The position numbers and the translations under genes are program-made. From Rufibacter roseus (lineage in GTDB: Bacteria; Bacteroidota; Bacteroidia; Cytophagales; Hymenobacteraceae), in assembly GCF_001647285.1 (NCBI RefSeq), contig NZ_LRML01000009.1:124001-188000 (forward strand): DNA of 64,000 nt, given 5' to 3'. The notes beneath the pieces are model-generated. The model had not been told where the DNA came from. It did no database searches and was given only the letters and a program-made list of their open reading frames with translations. Every line of letters starts with the position of its first letter. Positions within the stretch are counted from its first letter, which is position 1. Positions 32,582 through 41,181 of the stretch are shown here, in pieces.

Positions 32582-33196
32582 TTAACCAAAAATCATAGAA
32601 AAGAAGGTAGGAATATGCCCTGGAATGAGAAGTACACTAGCTAACAAACCAAAGGCAGCCCCATAGAAGTGGGCACTGTGGTTGATACCGTCCGTTCCCT
32701 TTTTACCCATGTAGTAAGAGTAGAACAGATACAGTGCCCCAAAAATGTAGCCCTTGATAGGCAGTGGTATTGGGAAAATAATGAGTTCTGTGTTCGGGTT
32801 GAAGTAGATACTGGCAAAGATAATGGCAGAAACACCACCAGATGCCCCCAAAGAATAATAGTTGCTCTGGTTCTTATGTTTGAAATAGGTAGGCAAGTCA
32901 GATAAAATGATGGCTGCAATGTATAGCCCCACATATAAACCAATACCTATAAAAGGATCAAACACATTGATGAACACATTCTCCACCACGCTTCCGAAGA
33001 GATACAGCGAGTACATGTTGAAGAAGAGGTGCATAAAATCTGCGTGCAGAAAACCAGAGGTCAACAAGCGCCACCACTCACCCTGCGCCACGCTTTGCGG
33101 ATGATGCACCCAATTCTCCATTAAGTTGCTGTTCTGCCACGCATATATTGAAGCAATTACAGTTAAGGCTATGATTAATAAGGTGATGCTAAGCAT
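32582..33196 (-). CDS. Rhomboid family intramembrane serine protease
   Basis: A 204-residue six-helix membrane protein. Features in order: EWWRLLTSGFLHADFMHLFFNMYSLYLFG (about 40-68, with the HxxxH of helix 2), the catalytic Ser119 in GASGG, and His176 in NHSAHFYGAAFG. It lacks the extra helix of larger rhomboids. Such enzymes cut transmembrane helices of substrate proteins within the bilayer. Substrate unknown. It stands as a single gene between the fasciclin gene and a small membrane protein. Confidence 0.92.
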   Translation of the reverse strand: MLSITLLIIALTVIASIYAWQNSNLMENWVHHPQSVAQGEWWRLLTSGFLHADFMHLFFNMYSLYLFGSVVENVFINVFDPFIGIGLYVGLYIAAIILSDLPTYFKHKNQSNYYSLGASGGVSAIIFASIYFNPNTELIIFPIPLPIKGYIFGALYLFYSYYMGKKGTDGINHSAHFYGAAFGLLASVLLIPGHIPTFFSMIFG

Positions 33197-33262
33197 ATTT
33201 TAAGTAAATCTTTTGTTGAAGTTAAAAGAGTACGTTCTTTTCAAAGCGTACTTTATGTTGTT

Positions 33263-33643
33263 CTAAATACCTTCTAATAGGTTTAAAATGCTGAATACTA
33301 CGTGGAGAAAGGCCGGAAGAAAAACAAAGAACAAGGTGAAGTAGAGCCCCGCTTTAAACATTTTCGGGCCATACGTTTTTGCTCTTGGTGCACCTATTTC
33401 TGTTATCCAACCTAATGTATAGCAGACATTACAAACTAAGGCAAAACCAACTATACCAATATGCACTGACAAGCCTCTGCCCTCTCTTAAATATACCAGA
33501 ATCTGCATAAACCCTAGGCTAACCAATCCGCAGACTAACACAATCAAGTTGTACAGAATCCTTCTCTTCTCCCACCAGCCTATTATTTCTGATTGGCTCC
33601 TTTCTTCATCTTCAACAGTGAGCAATGAATTAAGAAACTCCAT
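33263..33643 (-). CDS. Hypothetical small membrane protein
   Basis: The 126-residue protein has three hydrophobic segments (about 28-50, 58-80 and 97-121) and an N terminus rich in acidic residues (SLLTVEDEERSQSEIIGWWEKRR). I recognise no family. It lies 66 bases upstream of the rhomboid gene on the same strand, so it could share a transcript with it. Confidence 0.55.
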   Translation of the reverse strand: MEFLNSLLTVEDEERSQSEIIGWWEKRRILYNLIVLVCGLVSLGFMQILVYLREGRGLSVHIGIVGFALVCNVCYTLGWITEIGAPRAKTYGPKMFKAGLYFTLFFVFLPAFLHVVFSILNLLEGI

Positions 33644-33995
33644 TTTCTAAAGACTTCTCAGTGAAAGTATCATAAAGGCGAAAAGCTAAAGTACCTGAAT
33701 CTTAAACTTCTGCCCTTGTTGGTGTTGTCACCAACAAGTAGTTGAGTTATTCATTTAGAAGAAAGCGCATTACAGTTCATTCTTCTGACAAAAACCTGTT
33801 ATGTAAGTAGTCAACTGAACTAGTCTAGTTGGTAAGAACACGAACAAGGGCGAAAGGGCGAAAGTATATCAACAGGGAAGAAAGGGATAATTTAAAATGT
33901 GTTTTAGCCCTTTTTTTCAGAAAACAATCCGAAAACAAGATTACATATCCACAATTTTACATCTCCATACTTTCAAATCTGCTCATGCTCAAATT
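33644..33995. other. Gene-free spacer with a stem-loop
   Basis: The only structure besides a palindromic element (33900-33938) is a 10-bp stem CTTGTTGGTG (33715-33724) with its reverse complement at 33729-33738 and a 4-base loop. No T run follows on either strand, so it is not an obvious terminator. It lies about 70 bases upstream of the small membrane-protein gene. Confidence 0.35.
33900..33938. repeat. Palindromic element copy 15
   Basis: Arms GTGTTTTAGCCCTTTTTTTC and, reversed, TTGTTTTCGGATTGTTTTCTG. It lies 57 bases past the polyprenyl synthase stop (minus strand). Confidence 0.65.
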
Positions 33996-34970
33996 CTAAC
34001 TATCACGCTCAATCAACTGAATAGCTAACCCACGCAGAAGGTCTTTTTTGCTGTTTAGAGCGTTGACTTCGTTCAGGTGGTGCAGGCCGCGCTGAAAATA
34101 GTGGTTGATTTGGTTTTGGGTAAGACCTTGAATATCCAGCTCGTCATAGATGGCTTTTACGGCTTCTACTTTTTTATCAGTCTGTTCCGGCTCTAAAAGC
34201 CCTTGCCATTGCTCCAGTTCTTTTCGCTGGGTTGCCGAAGCTCTTTCCAGAGCAGTAAGCAGCAGGTAGGTTTTCTTGTCTGATAGAATGTCGCCGCCTA
34301 CTCGTTTACCAAACTTGGATTGGTCGCCGTACACATCCAGCAAATCATCTCTCAGCTGAAAAGCAATGCCCATGTTAATGCCAAATTCCTTCAGGTGCTG
34401 GGCATCTTCTGGGGTAGCGTCGTTTAACAGGGCTCCTAATTCTAAACTAAAGCCCAGTAAAACGGCCGTTTTCAGCTTAATCATGTTCAGATATTCTTCT
34501 ATCTGAACATCTTGGCGACTCTCAAACTCCATATCTAACTGCTGGCCTTCACAAACCTGCGCTGCGCAGGTGCTGAAGAGTTGCAGTGCCTTAGGAAGTT
34601 TCTCTGGTTCAATACCTAAAAAAAATTCGTAGGCCCGCACCAACATCACGTCTCCACTTAAGATAGCGGTGCTGGTGTTCCATTTCTCGTGCACCGTTAC
34701 CTGCCCACGCCGAAGCGGCGCCTGGTCCATAATGTCATCGTGCATGAGCGTAAAGTTGTGGAAAACTTCTACGCCCACAGCAGGCATGACAGCTTTTTCC
34801 ACATCATCATTGAATAGGTAAGCTCCTAGTAAGGTAAGCACAGGACGAACTCTTTTACCACCCAGGCTCATCATGTAGCGAATAGGGGCATACAGTTTGT
34901 CGGGGGACTCTCCGTAAGAAAGCGTGGAAAGCGTCTGATTTATCCGTTCAGAAAATTGTGAGATATCCAC
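33996..34970 (-). CDS. Polyprenyl diphosphate synthase
   Basis: A trans-isoprenyl diphosphate synthase of 324 residues that adds isopentenyl units to an allylic primer, feeding menaquinone side chains or other isoprenoids. It shows the region LGGKRVRPVLTLLGAYLF, the first Asp-rich motif in LMHDDIMDQAPLRRG (about 74-88) and the second in FQLRDDLLDVYGDQSKFGKRVGGDI (about 204-228), plus KTAVLLGFSLELGA. Residues before the first DDxxD are of medium size, so chain length cannot be fixed. The start is GTG at 34970. No ATG is available upstream in frame. Confidence 0.93.
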   Translation of the reverse strand: MDISQFSERINQTLSTLSYGESPDKLYAPIRYMMSLGGKRVRPVLTLLGAYLFNDDVEKAVMPAVGVEVFHNFTLMHDDIMDQAPLRRGQVTVHEKWNTSTAILSGDVMLVRAYEFFLGIEPEKLPKALQLFSTCAAQVCEGQQLDMEFESRQDVQIEEYLNMIKLKTAVLLGFSLELGALLNDATPEDAQHLKEFGINMGIAFQLRDDLLDVYGDQSKFGKRVGGDILSDKKTYLLLTALERASATQRKELEQWQGLLEPEQTDKKVEAVKAIYDELDIQGLTQNQINHYFQRGLHHLNEVNALNSKKDLLRGLAIQLIERDS

Positions 34971-35095
34971 AGAAATAAATTTAGTATTGGGGGCAGAAAC
35001 TACTGTAATATAGACTTAGCGGCCTCTGTTTACACCGTCAAAGCTACGGTAAAATCAGCAAAAAGACTTTGTTGTTTTAGGCTTTAAGGTAAAAA

Positions 35096-35137
35096 AGCGT
35101 TTTCGTGCACTTTTCTAAAAAAGAGCCCGAAAACGCT
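35096..35137. repeat. Palindromic element copy 16
   Basis: Outer arms AGCGTTTTCG and CGAAAACGCT pair perfectly. Inner parts are TGCACTTTTC and, reversed, GGCTCTTTTTTAG. It lies 22 bases after the RNase R stop. An extra half-arm (TTGTTTTAGGC) is at about 35072. Confidence 0.82.
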
Positions 35138-35158
35138 TATACGTAATTTCAGCACTGT

Positions 35159-37495
35159 TTAAAGTACATCTATCAGCTCCAAATCAATGGTACGCTCTAG
35201 CACATTGGTGGCTTTTACTTCCACCATTACCTCATCACCGAAAGAAATAATACGCTTGTTATTTCTGCCTATAATGCGATAATTGGCTGAGTCTAGCTCG
35301 TAGAAATCGTCTTGCAAATCTGCCAGACGAATCATGCCTTCGCACTTGTTCTCCACAATCTCCACGTACATACCCCATTCTGTCAGGCCAGACACCATTC
35401 CTTTGAACTGATGCCCAAGGAACTGGTTAATGTACTCTACCTGCTTAAATTTGATAGAAGCACGTTCGGCATCGGCGGCACGTTTCTCCATGTCTGAAGA
35501 ATGCTGGCTCCGCTCTTCATACTCTTCTGCGTCAACGGTGTAGTTGCCGTGGTTATACTGATCAATAAGCCGATGCGCCATCATGTCTGGGTACCGGCGA
35601 ATAGGTGACGTGAAGTGCGAATAATGCGCAAACGCCAGCCCGAAATGTCCTTCAGGCTCAGTGCTATACTTAGCTTTGGCCATGGTTCTGATAGCCAGGC
35701 TCTGCAGCAGCCCTTGCTCTGGCTTACCTTCGGTGGAAGAGGCCAGCTTGTTCAGCTCTTTTGAGATGTCTCTGCCTTCCTCTAAATCTACCTGATAGCC
35801 AAACTTACGCGCGAACAAAGAGAAGTTCACCAACTTGTCAGGATCTGGGGCGCCGTGCGTACGGTACACCATGGTCAGCTTGTTCTTGCCCTTCTTCATC
35901 TTGTACACATGCTCCGCCACGTATTTATTGGCCAACAGCATAAATTCTTCAATAAGCTTGTGCGCGTCTTTTCGCTCTTTCACGTACAGTGACAGCGGTT
36001 TGCCGTTTTCGTCTAGCTTAAACTTCACCTCAATGGTTTCAAAGTTCACGGCTCCGTTTTTGAAGCGTTTGTCTTTGAATTTTTTGGCCAGCTCGTTCAG
36101 CTTCAGAATTTCTTCTTTAAAGTCGCCCTCACCAGTTTCTATTACCTGCTGCGCATCTTCATAGGCAAACCGGCGGTCTGAGTGAATAATGGTGCGGCCA
36201 ATCCAATACTCATGAATTTTGGCGTTCTCATCAATCTCAAATACTACTGAGAAGGTTAGCTTGTCTTCATTGGGTCTTAACGAGCACAAGCCGTTTGACA
36301 ACCGCTCAGGCAGCATGGGAATGGTACGGTCTACCAGGTACACCGAGGTGGCGCGGCGGTAGGCCTCTTTCTCCAGTCTTGTTCCTGGCTGTACATAATG
36401 TGTAACATCAGCAATGTGCACACCAATTTCCCAGTTACCGTTTTCCAGCTGACGCACGCTCAGAGCATCGTCAAAGTCTTTTGCATCGGCGGGGTCAATG
36501 GTGAACGTGGTCACGTCACGGTAGTCGCGGCGCTTGGCAATTTCTTCTTTGGTAATTGCCTCTGGAATAGCATTCGCCTCTTTTTCCACCGACTCCGGAA
36601 ACTCAAATGGCAAACCAAACTCCGCCATAATAGCATGAATTTCGGTATTGTGCTCACCAGCTGGACCGAACACCCTGATCACCTCACCCATTGGGTTTCG
36701 CTGCGGATCTTCCGGCCATTCTGTGATGCGTACCAGCACTTTGTCTCCGTTTTGGGCATCGGCTAAGCCGCGCTCGCCCACAAACACATCAAAGTACATG
36801 CGCTTCATATCAGGCACAATAAACCCGAAGCCTTTCGACATCTCCAGACGACCTACCACTTCTTCGCGCTCGCGGTGGATAACTTCTACCACTTCGCCCT
36901 CTGGACGCTCATTGGCGCGGCGGCTCTTTCTCAGTTGCACCCGCACCGTGTCACCAGACATGGCAAACATGAGTTTTTCCACAGGCACGCGCACGTCTTG
37001 CTCGCTGTCTTCACTGATCACATAGGCATGGCGCCCGTTGGCTAAATCTACTTTACCCACAATGGTAGGACCACCTCTGCGCGAAACGGTAGCGCCTCTT
37101 CTATCAGAATCACGGCGGCTACCGCGTTCACTGGTGCGCTCTCCTCTAGTGGAGGTACGTTCGGTGCCTCTATAGTCAGGGTTGAAGGTGTAGGTATCTT
37201 CCTGCAGGTGCACCAATTCTCCGTTCTTGCGCATGTTTTTCAACAGGGCAAATACTTCTTCGCGGCCCTCTTTGCTGTTAATGCCTAAGCGGCGGTGCAG
37301 TTGGCGGTAAGTAAATACTTTGTCTGGGTTTTGGCTGAAAATATTCAGCAGTACCTCTCTTGATACTTCGCCCAAGTTCTGGCCACGACTTCCACCGCTT
37401 TTGTTACGACGCGGTGCGCCTTTGTCTTTTCTGGTATTGCTAGACCGAGGGGCAGAATCTTTTCCTGCGCCCGGCCCTTTTCTTTCTCTTCTCAT
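35159..37495 (-). CDS. rnr: Ribonuclease R
   Basis: A processive 3'-5' exoribonuclease of 778 residues that can unwind structured RNA. It has an Arg/Lys-rich disordered head (1-40), a winged-helix (EVLLNIFSQNPDKVFTYRQLHRRLGINSKEG), a second Arg/Ser-rich insert (RGTERTSTRGERTSERGSRR, about 109-128), cold-shock OB domains, the RNB catalytic core with TFTIDPADAKDFDDALS (about 331-347, active-site Asp residues) and HYSHFTSPIRRYPDMMAHRL (about 627-646), and a C-terminal S1 domain (GMVSGLTEWGMYVEIVENKCEGMIRL). The two basic low-complexity inserts are unusual and resemble the head of the rluB-like gene. Confidence 0.96.
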   Translation of the reverse strand: MRRERKGPGAGKDSAPRSSNTRKDKGAPRRNKSGGSRGQNLGEVSREVLLNIFSQNPDKVFTYRQLHRRLGINSKEGREEVFALLKNMRKNGELVHLQEDTYTFNPDYRGTERTSTRGERTSERGSRRDSDRRGATVSRRGGPTIVGKVDLANGRHAYVISEDSEQDVRVPVEKLMFAMSGDTVRVQLRKSRRANERPEGEVVEVIHREREEVVGRLEMSKGFGFIVPDMKRMYFDVFVGERGLADAQNGDKVLVRITEWPEDPQRNPMGEVIRVFGPAGEHNTEIHAIMAEFGLPFEFPESVEKEANAIPEAITKEEIAKRRDYRDVTTFTIDPADAKDFDDALSVRQLENGNWEIGVHIADVTHYVQPGTRLEKEAYRRATSVYLVDRTIPMLPERLSNGLCSLRPNEDKLTFSVVFEIDENAKIHEYWIGRTIIHSDRRFAYEDAQQVIETGEGDFKEEILKLNELAKKFKDKRFKNGAVNFETIEVKFKLDENGKPLSLYVKERKDAHKLIEEFMLLANKYVAEHVYKMKKGKNKLTMVYRTHGAPDPDKLVNFSLFARKFGYQVDLEEGRDISKELNKLASSTEGKPEQGLLQSLAIRTMAKAKYSTEPEGHFGLAFAHYSHFTSPIRRYPDMMAHRLIDQYNHGNYTVDAEEYEERSQHSSDMEKRAADAERASIKFKQVEYINQFLGHQFKGMVSGLTEWGMYVEIVENKCEGMIRLADLQDDFYELDSANYRIIGRNNKRIISFGDEVMVEVKATNVLERTIDLELIDVL

Positions 37496-37614
37496 TAATT
37501 TCTTATTTTAGGTAGGCTAACTTTTATTTCAGCAGCACTACTCTTTACAGCTTATTAGCTGCTTGTTTTAAATTTCTTTTGATTTCCTATTTCAGGGAAA
37601 TGCCTTATCTGTTT

Positions 37615-37653
37615 CTGTTTTAGACCTGTTTTGGGAAAAATAAGGTAAAACGC
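37615..37653. repeat. Palindromic element copy 17
   Basis: Arms CTGTTTTAGACCTGTTTTGGG and, reversed, GCGTTTTACCTTATTTTTCCC. It lies 30 bases after the double ABC ATPase stop, in the region upstream of rnr. Confidence 0.75.
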
Positions 37654-37673
37654 TTGTGAGGAGAAGCGTTCCG

Positions 37674-37681
37674 CAAATATA
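37674..37681 (-). promoter_or_regulatory. Candidate -7 box for rnr
   Basis: TATATTTG on the minus strand, in the 187-base gap upstream of rnr and just past the stop of the ABC gene. Transcription from it would run through palindromic element copy 17 in the leader. Confidence 0.25.
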
Positions 37682-37682
37682 T

Positions 37683-39512
37683 CTATTCGTCTATACTTGC
37701 TTTATACGCTTTTCGTTTCTGTTGCGCCGTTAAAATATCTTCCAGCTCACCCGTGGGTACAGCTTCCAGCAGTGCTTTTGTATACACTTGCCGGGGCTGC
37801 GAGAAAATTTGCTCCGCTGGGCCTTGCTCCACAATATGCCCCGCTTGCATGACTAGCAAACGGTCAGCCATAAACTTGGCTACTGCCAAATCGTGGGTTA
37901 TGAACAGAATGGTAAGGTTAAATTCGCGCTTGAGGCGGTTGAGCAAATTCAGTACCTGTGCTTGTACAGATACATCAAGTGCAGAAACTACTTCATCGCA
38001 GATGATACACGTGGGTTCCAGCACCAGCGCTCTGGCAATGCAGATGCGTTGTAATTGACCGCCGGAAAATTCTTGGGGATAACGGTGAAAATGTTCGGGA
38101 AGCAAACCTACTGTTTCCAGTAGCTCCAATGCGCGCTGTTTACGCTCCCGTTTAGAAATAAACAGCCGGTGCACCTGCATAGGTTCCATTATGGCCTCAC
38201 CTATTCTCATGTATGGATTAAGCGAAGCATAAGGGTCTTGGAACACCATCTGGAAATCTTTCCGCCACTTCCGCAAGTCTTCTGGTTCAAGTTTAGTCCA
38301 GTCAGCGCCGTTGAAAAGTATTTGACCGGCAGTAGGCTCTATTAACCTTAATAAGGTGCGCCCTAAAGTTGTTTTTCCACAGCCAGATTCACCCACAATG
38401 GCTACAGTTTCACCAGGGAAAACATCAAAAGAAACACCTTTTACAGCCTGTATGTACTCTTTTTCTTTAAAAATAAAGCCTCGGCTTATGGTGTAATCCA
38501 CGTATAAATCTTTCACCTGGAGCAGCGGTTGCGGGAGAAGCGTCTCTGGCTGTTGATTCTGGGAAAAGAGTACTTCATTTGTTGTCTTTTCCACAGCTAA
38601 ACCAATTAAATGAGGTACTTTAACCGGCTTCTCGCGCACCTGCCCCAGGTCATCAACTTCCATAAAATCTGATACCACTGGCAGCACTTGAACCTTTTTT
38701 TTAAGGCTAGGCCGGCAAGAAAGTAAGGCTTTTGTATATGGATGTTTCGGATTTGTGAAAATATCTACAACAGTACCCTCCTCCACCATTTTGCCTTGGT
38801 ACATAACCAAAATACGGTCGGCTATTTCGGAAACTACGCCCAAATCATGTGAGATGAACAGCATGGCCATTTCCTGCTCCAGCCTAAGTTGGTTCAGTAG
38901 CTTTAGTATTTCTGCTTGTACCGTCACGTCTAAAGCCGTGGTGGGTTCATCTGCTATAAGTAAAGAAGGTTGACAAGCCATGGCCATGGCAATCATGACC
39001 CGTTGCTTCTGCCCCCCAGACAATTGATGTGGATAACTATGGAAAATCTTCTCGGGTCTTGGCAGCTTTACCTTGTCCAATAGGGCAACAGTACGTGCAT
39101 ATGCCTCTTCTTTGGAAATTGGGAGGTGGATTAACAAAGCCTCTGCCACTTGTTTCCCACAACTGATGACTGGGTTCAGAGAAGACTGCGGCTCTTGAAA
39201 AATAATGGAGATTTCGTTCCCCCTAATTTTCTGCATCTGCTTTTCAGGTAGACTCAGCACATCTACCGAACCAAACTGCGGAGAATTGAAAAGGGCAGTT
39301 CCGCCAGTAATTTGTCCGGGCGGAGTTTGGATAAGCTGCATGAGCGACAAACCCGTAACTGATTTTCCAGAACCAGACTCACCTACAATGGCCAGTGTCT
39401 CACCTTTTTGAAGCTGAAAAGAAATAGTATCTACTGCTCTTATCAAACCCTGCTGAGTAGCAAACTCTATTTGCAGCTGGTTTACTTGTAGAAGCGGTGT
39501 AGACAAAGGCAT
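37683..39512 (-). CDS. Peptide ABC transporter ATP-binding protein with two fused ATPase domains
   Basis: A 609-residue protein of the DppD-DppF/YejF fusion type. Domain 1 (about 1-265): Walker [34 protein letters not shown] and [20 protein letters not shown], with the oligopeptide-type C-terminal tail ([10 protein letters not shown]). Domain 2 (about 330-600): [38 protein letters not shown] and [20 protein letters not shown]. It would drive uptake of di- or oligopeptides, but no permease or binding-protein gene is nearby. Such orphan ATPase fusions are common in Bacteroidetes. Confidence 0.92.
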   Translation of the reverse strand: MPLSTPLLQVNQLQIEFATQQGLIRAVDTISFQLQKGETLAIVGESGSGKSVTGLSLMQLIQTPPGQITGGTALFNSPQFGSVDVLSLPEKQMQKIRGNEISIIFQEPQSSLNPVISCGKQVAEALLIHLPISKEEAYARTVALLDKVKLPRPEKIFHSYPHQLSGGQKQRVMIAMAMACQPSLLIADEPTTALDVTVQAEILKLLNQLRLEQEMAMLFISHDLGVVSEIADRILVMYQGKMVEEGTVVDIFTNPKHPYTKALLSCRPSLKKKVQVLPVVSDFMEVDDLGQVREKPVKVPHLIGLAVEKTTNEVLFSQNQQPETLLPQPLLQVKDLYVDYTISRGFIFKEKEYIQAVKGVSFDVFPGETVAIVGESGCGKTTLGRTLLRLIEPTAGQILFNGADWTKLEPEDLRKWRKDFQMVFQDPYASLNPYMRIGEAIMEPMQVHRLFISKRERKQRALELLETVGLLPEHFHRYPQEFSGGQLQRICIARALVLEPTCIICDEVVSALDVSVQAQVLNLLNRLKREFNLTILFITHDLAVAKFMADRLLVMQAGHIVEQGPAEQIFSQPRQVYTKALLEAVPTGELEDILTAQQKRKAYKASIDE

Positions 39513-39558
39513 TTGAGGTGAAAGAGAATGAGCAGTAGTGAGGGCTTAAATGAGTGGT

Positions 39559-39599
39559 TCTGTTTTGAGGCTACTTTTCAGAAAACAGGCTAAAACAGA
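39559..39599. repeat. Palindromic element copy 18
   Basis: Arms TCTGTTTTGAGGCTACTTTTC and, reversed, TCTGTTTTAGCCTGTTTTCTG. It lies in the divergent gap upstream of the double ABC ATPase gene, so it is not at a 3' end here. Confidence 0.8.
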
Positions 39600-39765
39600 A
39601 ATTTCTCTGAAACAGAAGCCTTAAAGACCACATAAGTTATTTTTTAAATGACGAATAAACCAATGACTTCTAAAATCTACGGCTAAAATACAACCTATGC
39701 CCTTAAAGAATAGTATTGCACAGTACCTCTTGTTAGATTAAAGCGGCTTTTAGATTATCCTTTTT

Positions 39766-40377
39766 ATGAAAAACTCTTACTTTTTGAATTCTTTCCTATT
39801 TAAAATCATAGCCTGCGGAATATTTTGCCTTTTGCTCTCCCAAACTGTGTCAGCGCAGGCTCGGTACCGGAACAACTTTAGAACAGGTGTTGGCTTTGCC
39901 TATATTGTGGAAGGCGACAACAGCGGAGCCATTTTTACCCAACAGTACACCAGAGAATTAACTGACCGCCTGAATTTTTCATTGTCAGGTGAGTATCTCA
40001 GCTCCTCTAGATATGACCAGGGTAAAGAGATTTTTACTTCTCGTAAAGCCTTTGTGATGTTTGATGCCTCACTTTACTTTGATTTGCTGGAGAATGATAA
40101 GTTTACTATCAAAATTGGAGCTGGCCCGGCAGTGAGAAGACGATCTGAAGTTGACTTGGTACAGGGTGCTATAAACAACAATAGTGGTACACCGGGTACC
40201 ACTGCCGACGAACATTTCATACACAATCGTGAGAGAGATTTCGGGGGTAAAATTGTGTTGGAAAATGACTTCCATAACGACAACCGACTATTCTTTGGCT
40301 GGCGGGCTAGTGGTTACTTTTATAATGCTGGTTCCTCTATATTTTCAGCAGGCTTAACTATGGGCTATTCTTTCTAA
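39766..40377 (+). CDS. Hypothetical outer-membrane beta-barrel protein
   Basis: The 203-residue exported protein has a long signal (MKNSYFLNSFLFKIIACGIFCLLLSQTVSAQA, cleavage at about 31). The mature part alternates polar and aromatic residues (FRTGVGFAYIVEGDNSGAIFTQQYTRELTDRLNFSLSGEYL, FMFDASLYFDLLENDKFTIKIGAGPAVRRR) and ends in a typical last strand AGLTMGYSF with terminal Phe. This fits a small porin-like barrel. No named family recognised. It converges with lspA and shares a long hairpin with it. Confidence 0.65.
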   Translation: MKNSYFLNSFLFKIIACGIFCLLLSQTVSAQARYRNNFRTGVGFAYIVEGDNSGAIFTQQYTRELTDRLNFSLSGEYLSSSRYDQGKEIFTSRKAFVMFDASLYFDLLENDKFTIKIGAGPAVRRRSEVDLVQGAINNNSGTPGTTADEHFIHNRERDFGGKIVLENDFHNDNRLFFGWRASGYFYNAGSSIFSAGLTMGYSF

Positions 40378-40400
40378 TTTTTAGTTGAAGTTCAAGTTAC

Positions 40401-40460
40401 TAGAAGCATAAAAGCGAGAGGGCTGCCAACATTGGCAGCCCTCTCGCTTTTATGCTTCTA
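40401..40460. terminator. 29-bp perfect palindrome ending lspA and the barrel gene
   Basis: Positions 40401-40429 pair perfectly with 40432-40460. The core GGGCTGCC/GGCAGCCC lies between T-rich flanks, so it should terminate both convergent transcripts. The stem is so long that its right half includes the last codons and stop of lspA (TAA at 40450-40452), meaning the 3' end of lspA has an inverted copy on the other side. Confidence 0.85.
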
Positions 40461-41082
40461 CAATATCAATGTCCATTTTTTGAGCGTTGATATCTGTTTC
40501 TTTTTTAGGAGGATTCAAAAATCTATTCTGATTGAAGACTATAATGAGCACGCCTACAAAAATGGCTGCATCTGCAATGTTGAAAATTGGCCACAAAGAC
40601 ATAGGTGTGCCGCCTATAACAGGAATCCAATGCGGCAAAATCCCTTCCCAAATGTCAATGTAAAACATATCAATTACCTGGCCGTGGAGCCAAGGCGTGG
40701 GCGCATCATAGGGAGCATTATCTAAATAAACACCGTAGAAGACACTGTCGATCAAGTTACCAATGGCGCCGCCCAAGATTAGACCTACGCAAACGATCAA
40801 ACCTTTGTGGTAGCGCTCCTTTACCAGATAGTACACCAAGTAACCAATGGCAACCATAGCCACCATCCGGAAAACGGTCAGAATTATTTTGCCATAAGAG
40901 CCCCCTAATTCTACCCCAAAGGCCATTCCTGGGTTTAGAGTATAGTGCAACTTAAACCAATCGCCAAAAACGGGGATTTGTCCATTCATGCCCATTTGCA
41001 TGTTATTATGAACCCACATCTTCACCGCCTGGTCAATGGCAATCACCACTAAGGCAATCAGGTAATATTTTGCGTACTTCAT
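40450..41082 (-). CDS. lspA: Lipoprotein signal peptidase
   Basis: LspA cuts prolipoproteins at the lipidated Cys in the inner membrane. The 210-residue protein has four transmembrane helices (about 5-20, 68-86, 92-112 and 165-188). The catalytic Asp residues lie in GGAIGNLIDSVFYGVYLD (about 105-122) and FNIADAAIFVGVLII (about 167-181). The C-terminal tail (FLNPPKKETDINAQKMDIDIVEA) is longer than in E. coli. It follows ileS by 100 bases, the usual order, and a palindromic element lies between the two. Confidence 0.95.
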   Translation of the reverse strand: MKYAKYYLIALVVIAIDQAVKMWVHNNMQMGMNGQIPVFGDWFKLHYTLNPGMAFGVELGGSYGKIILTVFRMVAMVAIGYLVYYLVKERYHKGLIVCVGLILGGAIGNLIDSVFYGVYLDNAPYDAPTPWLHGQVIDMFYIDIWEGILPHWIPVIGGTPMSLWPIFNIADAAIFVGVLIIVFNQNRFLNPPKKETDINAQKMDIDIVEA

Positions 41083-41095
41083 GCTTCACGTTTAA

Positions 41096-41143
41096 CCCGC
41101 TGTTTTTGGCTTGTTTTTCAAAAAACAGACCAAAAACAGCGGG
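41096..41143. repeat. Palindromic element copy 19
   Basis: The longest clean copy: CCCGCTGTTTTTGG and CCAAAAACAGCGGG pair perfectly and enclose CTTGTTTTTC and AAAAAACAGA. It lies between ileS and lspA on the minus strand, so it is probably within or at the end of the ileS transcript. Confidence 0.9.
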
Positions 41144-41181
41144 CGGTAGACTCAATATGTAAAGGTAACCAGATTATTGTA

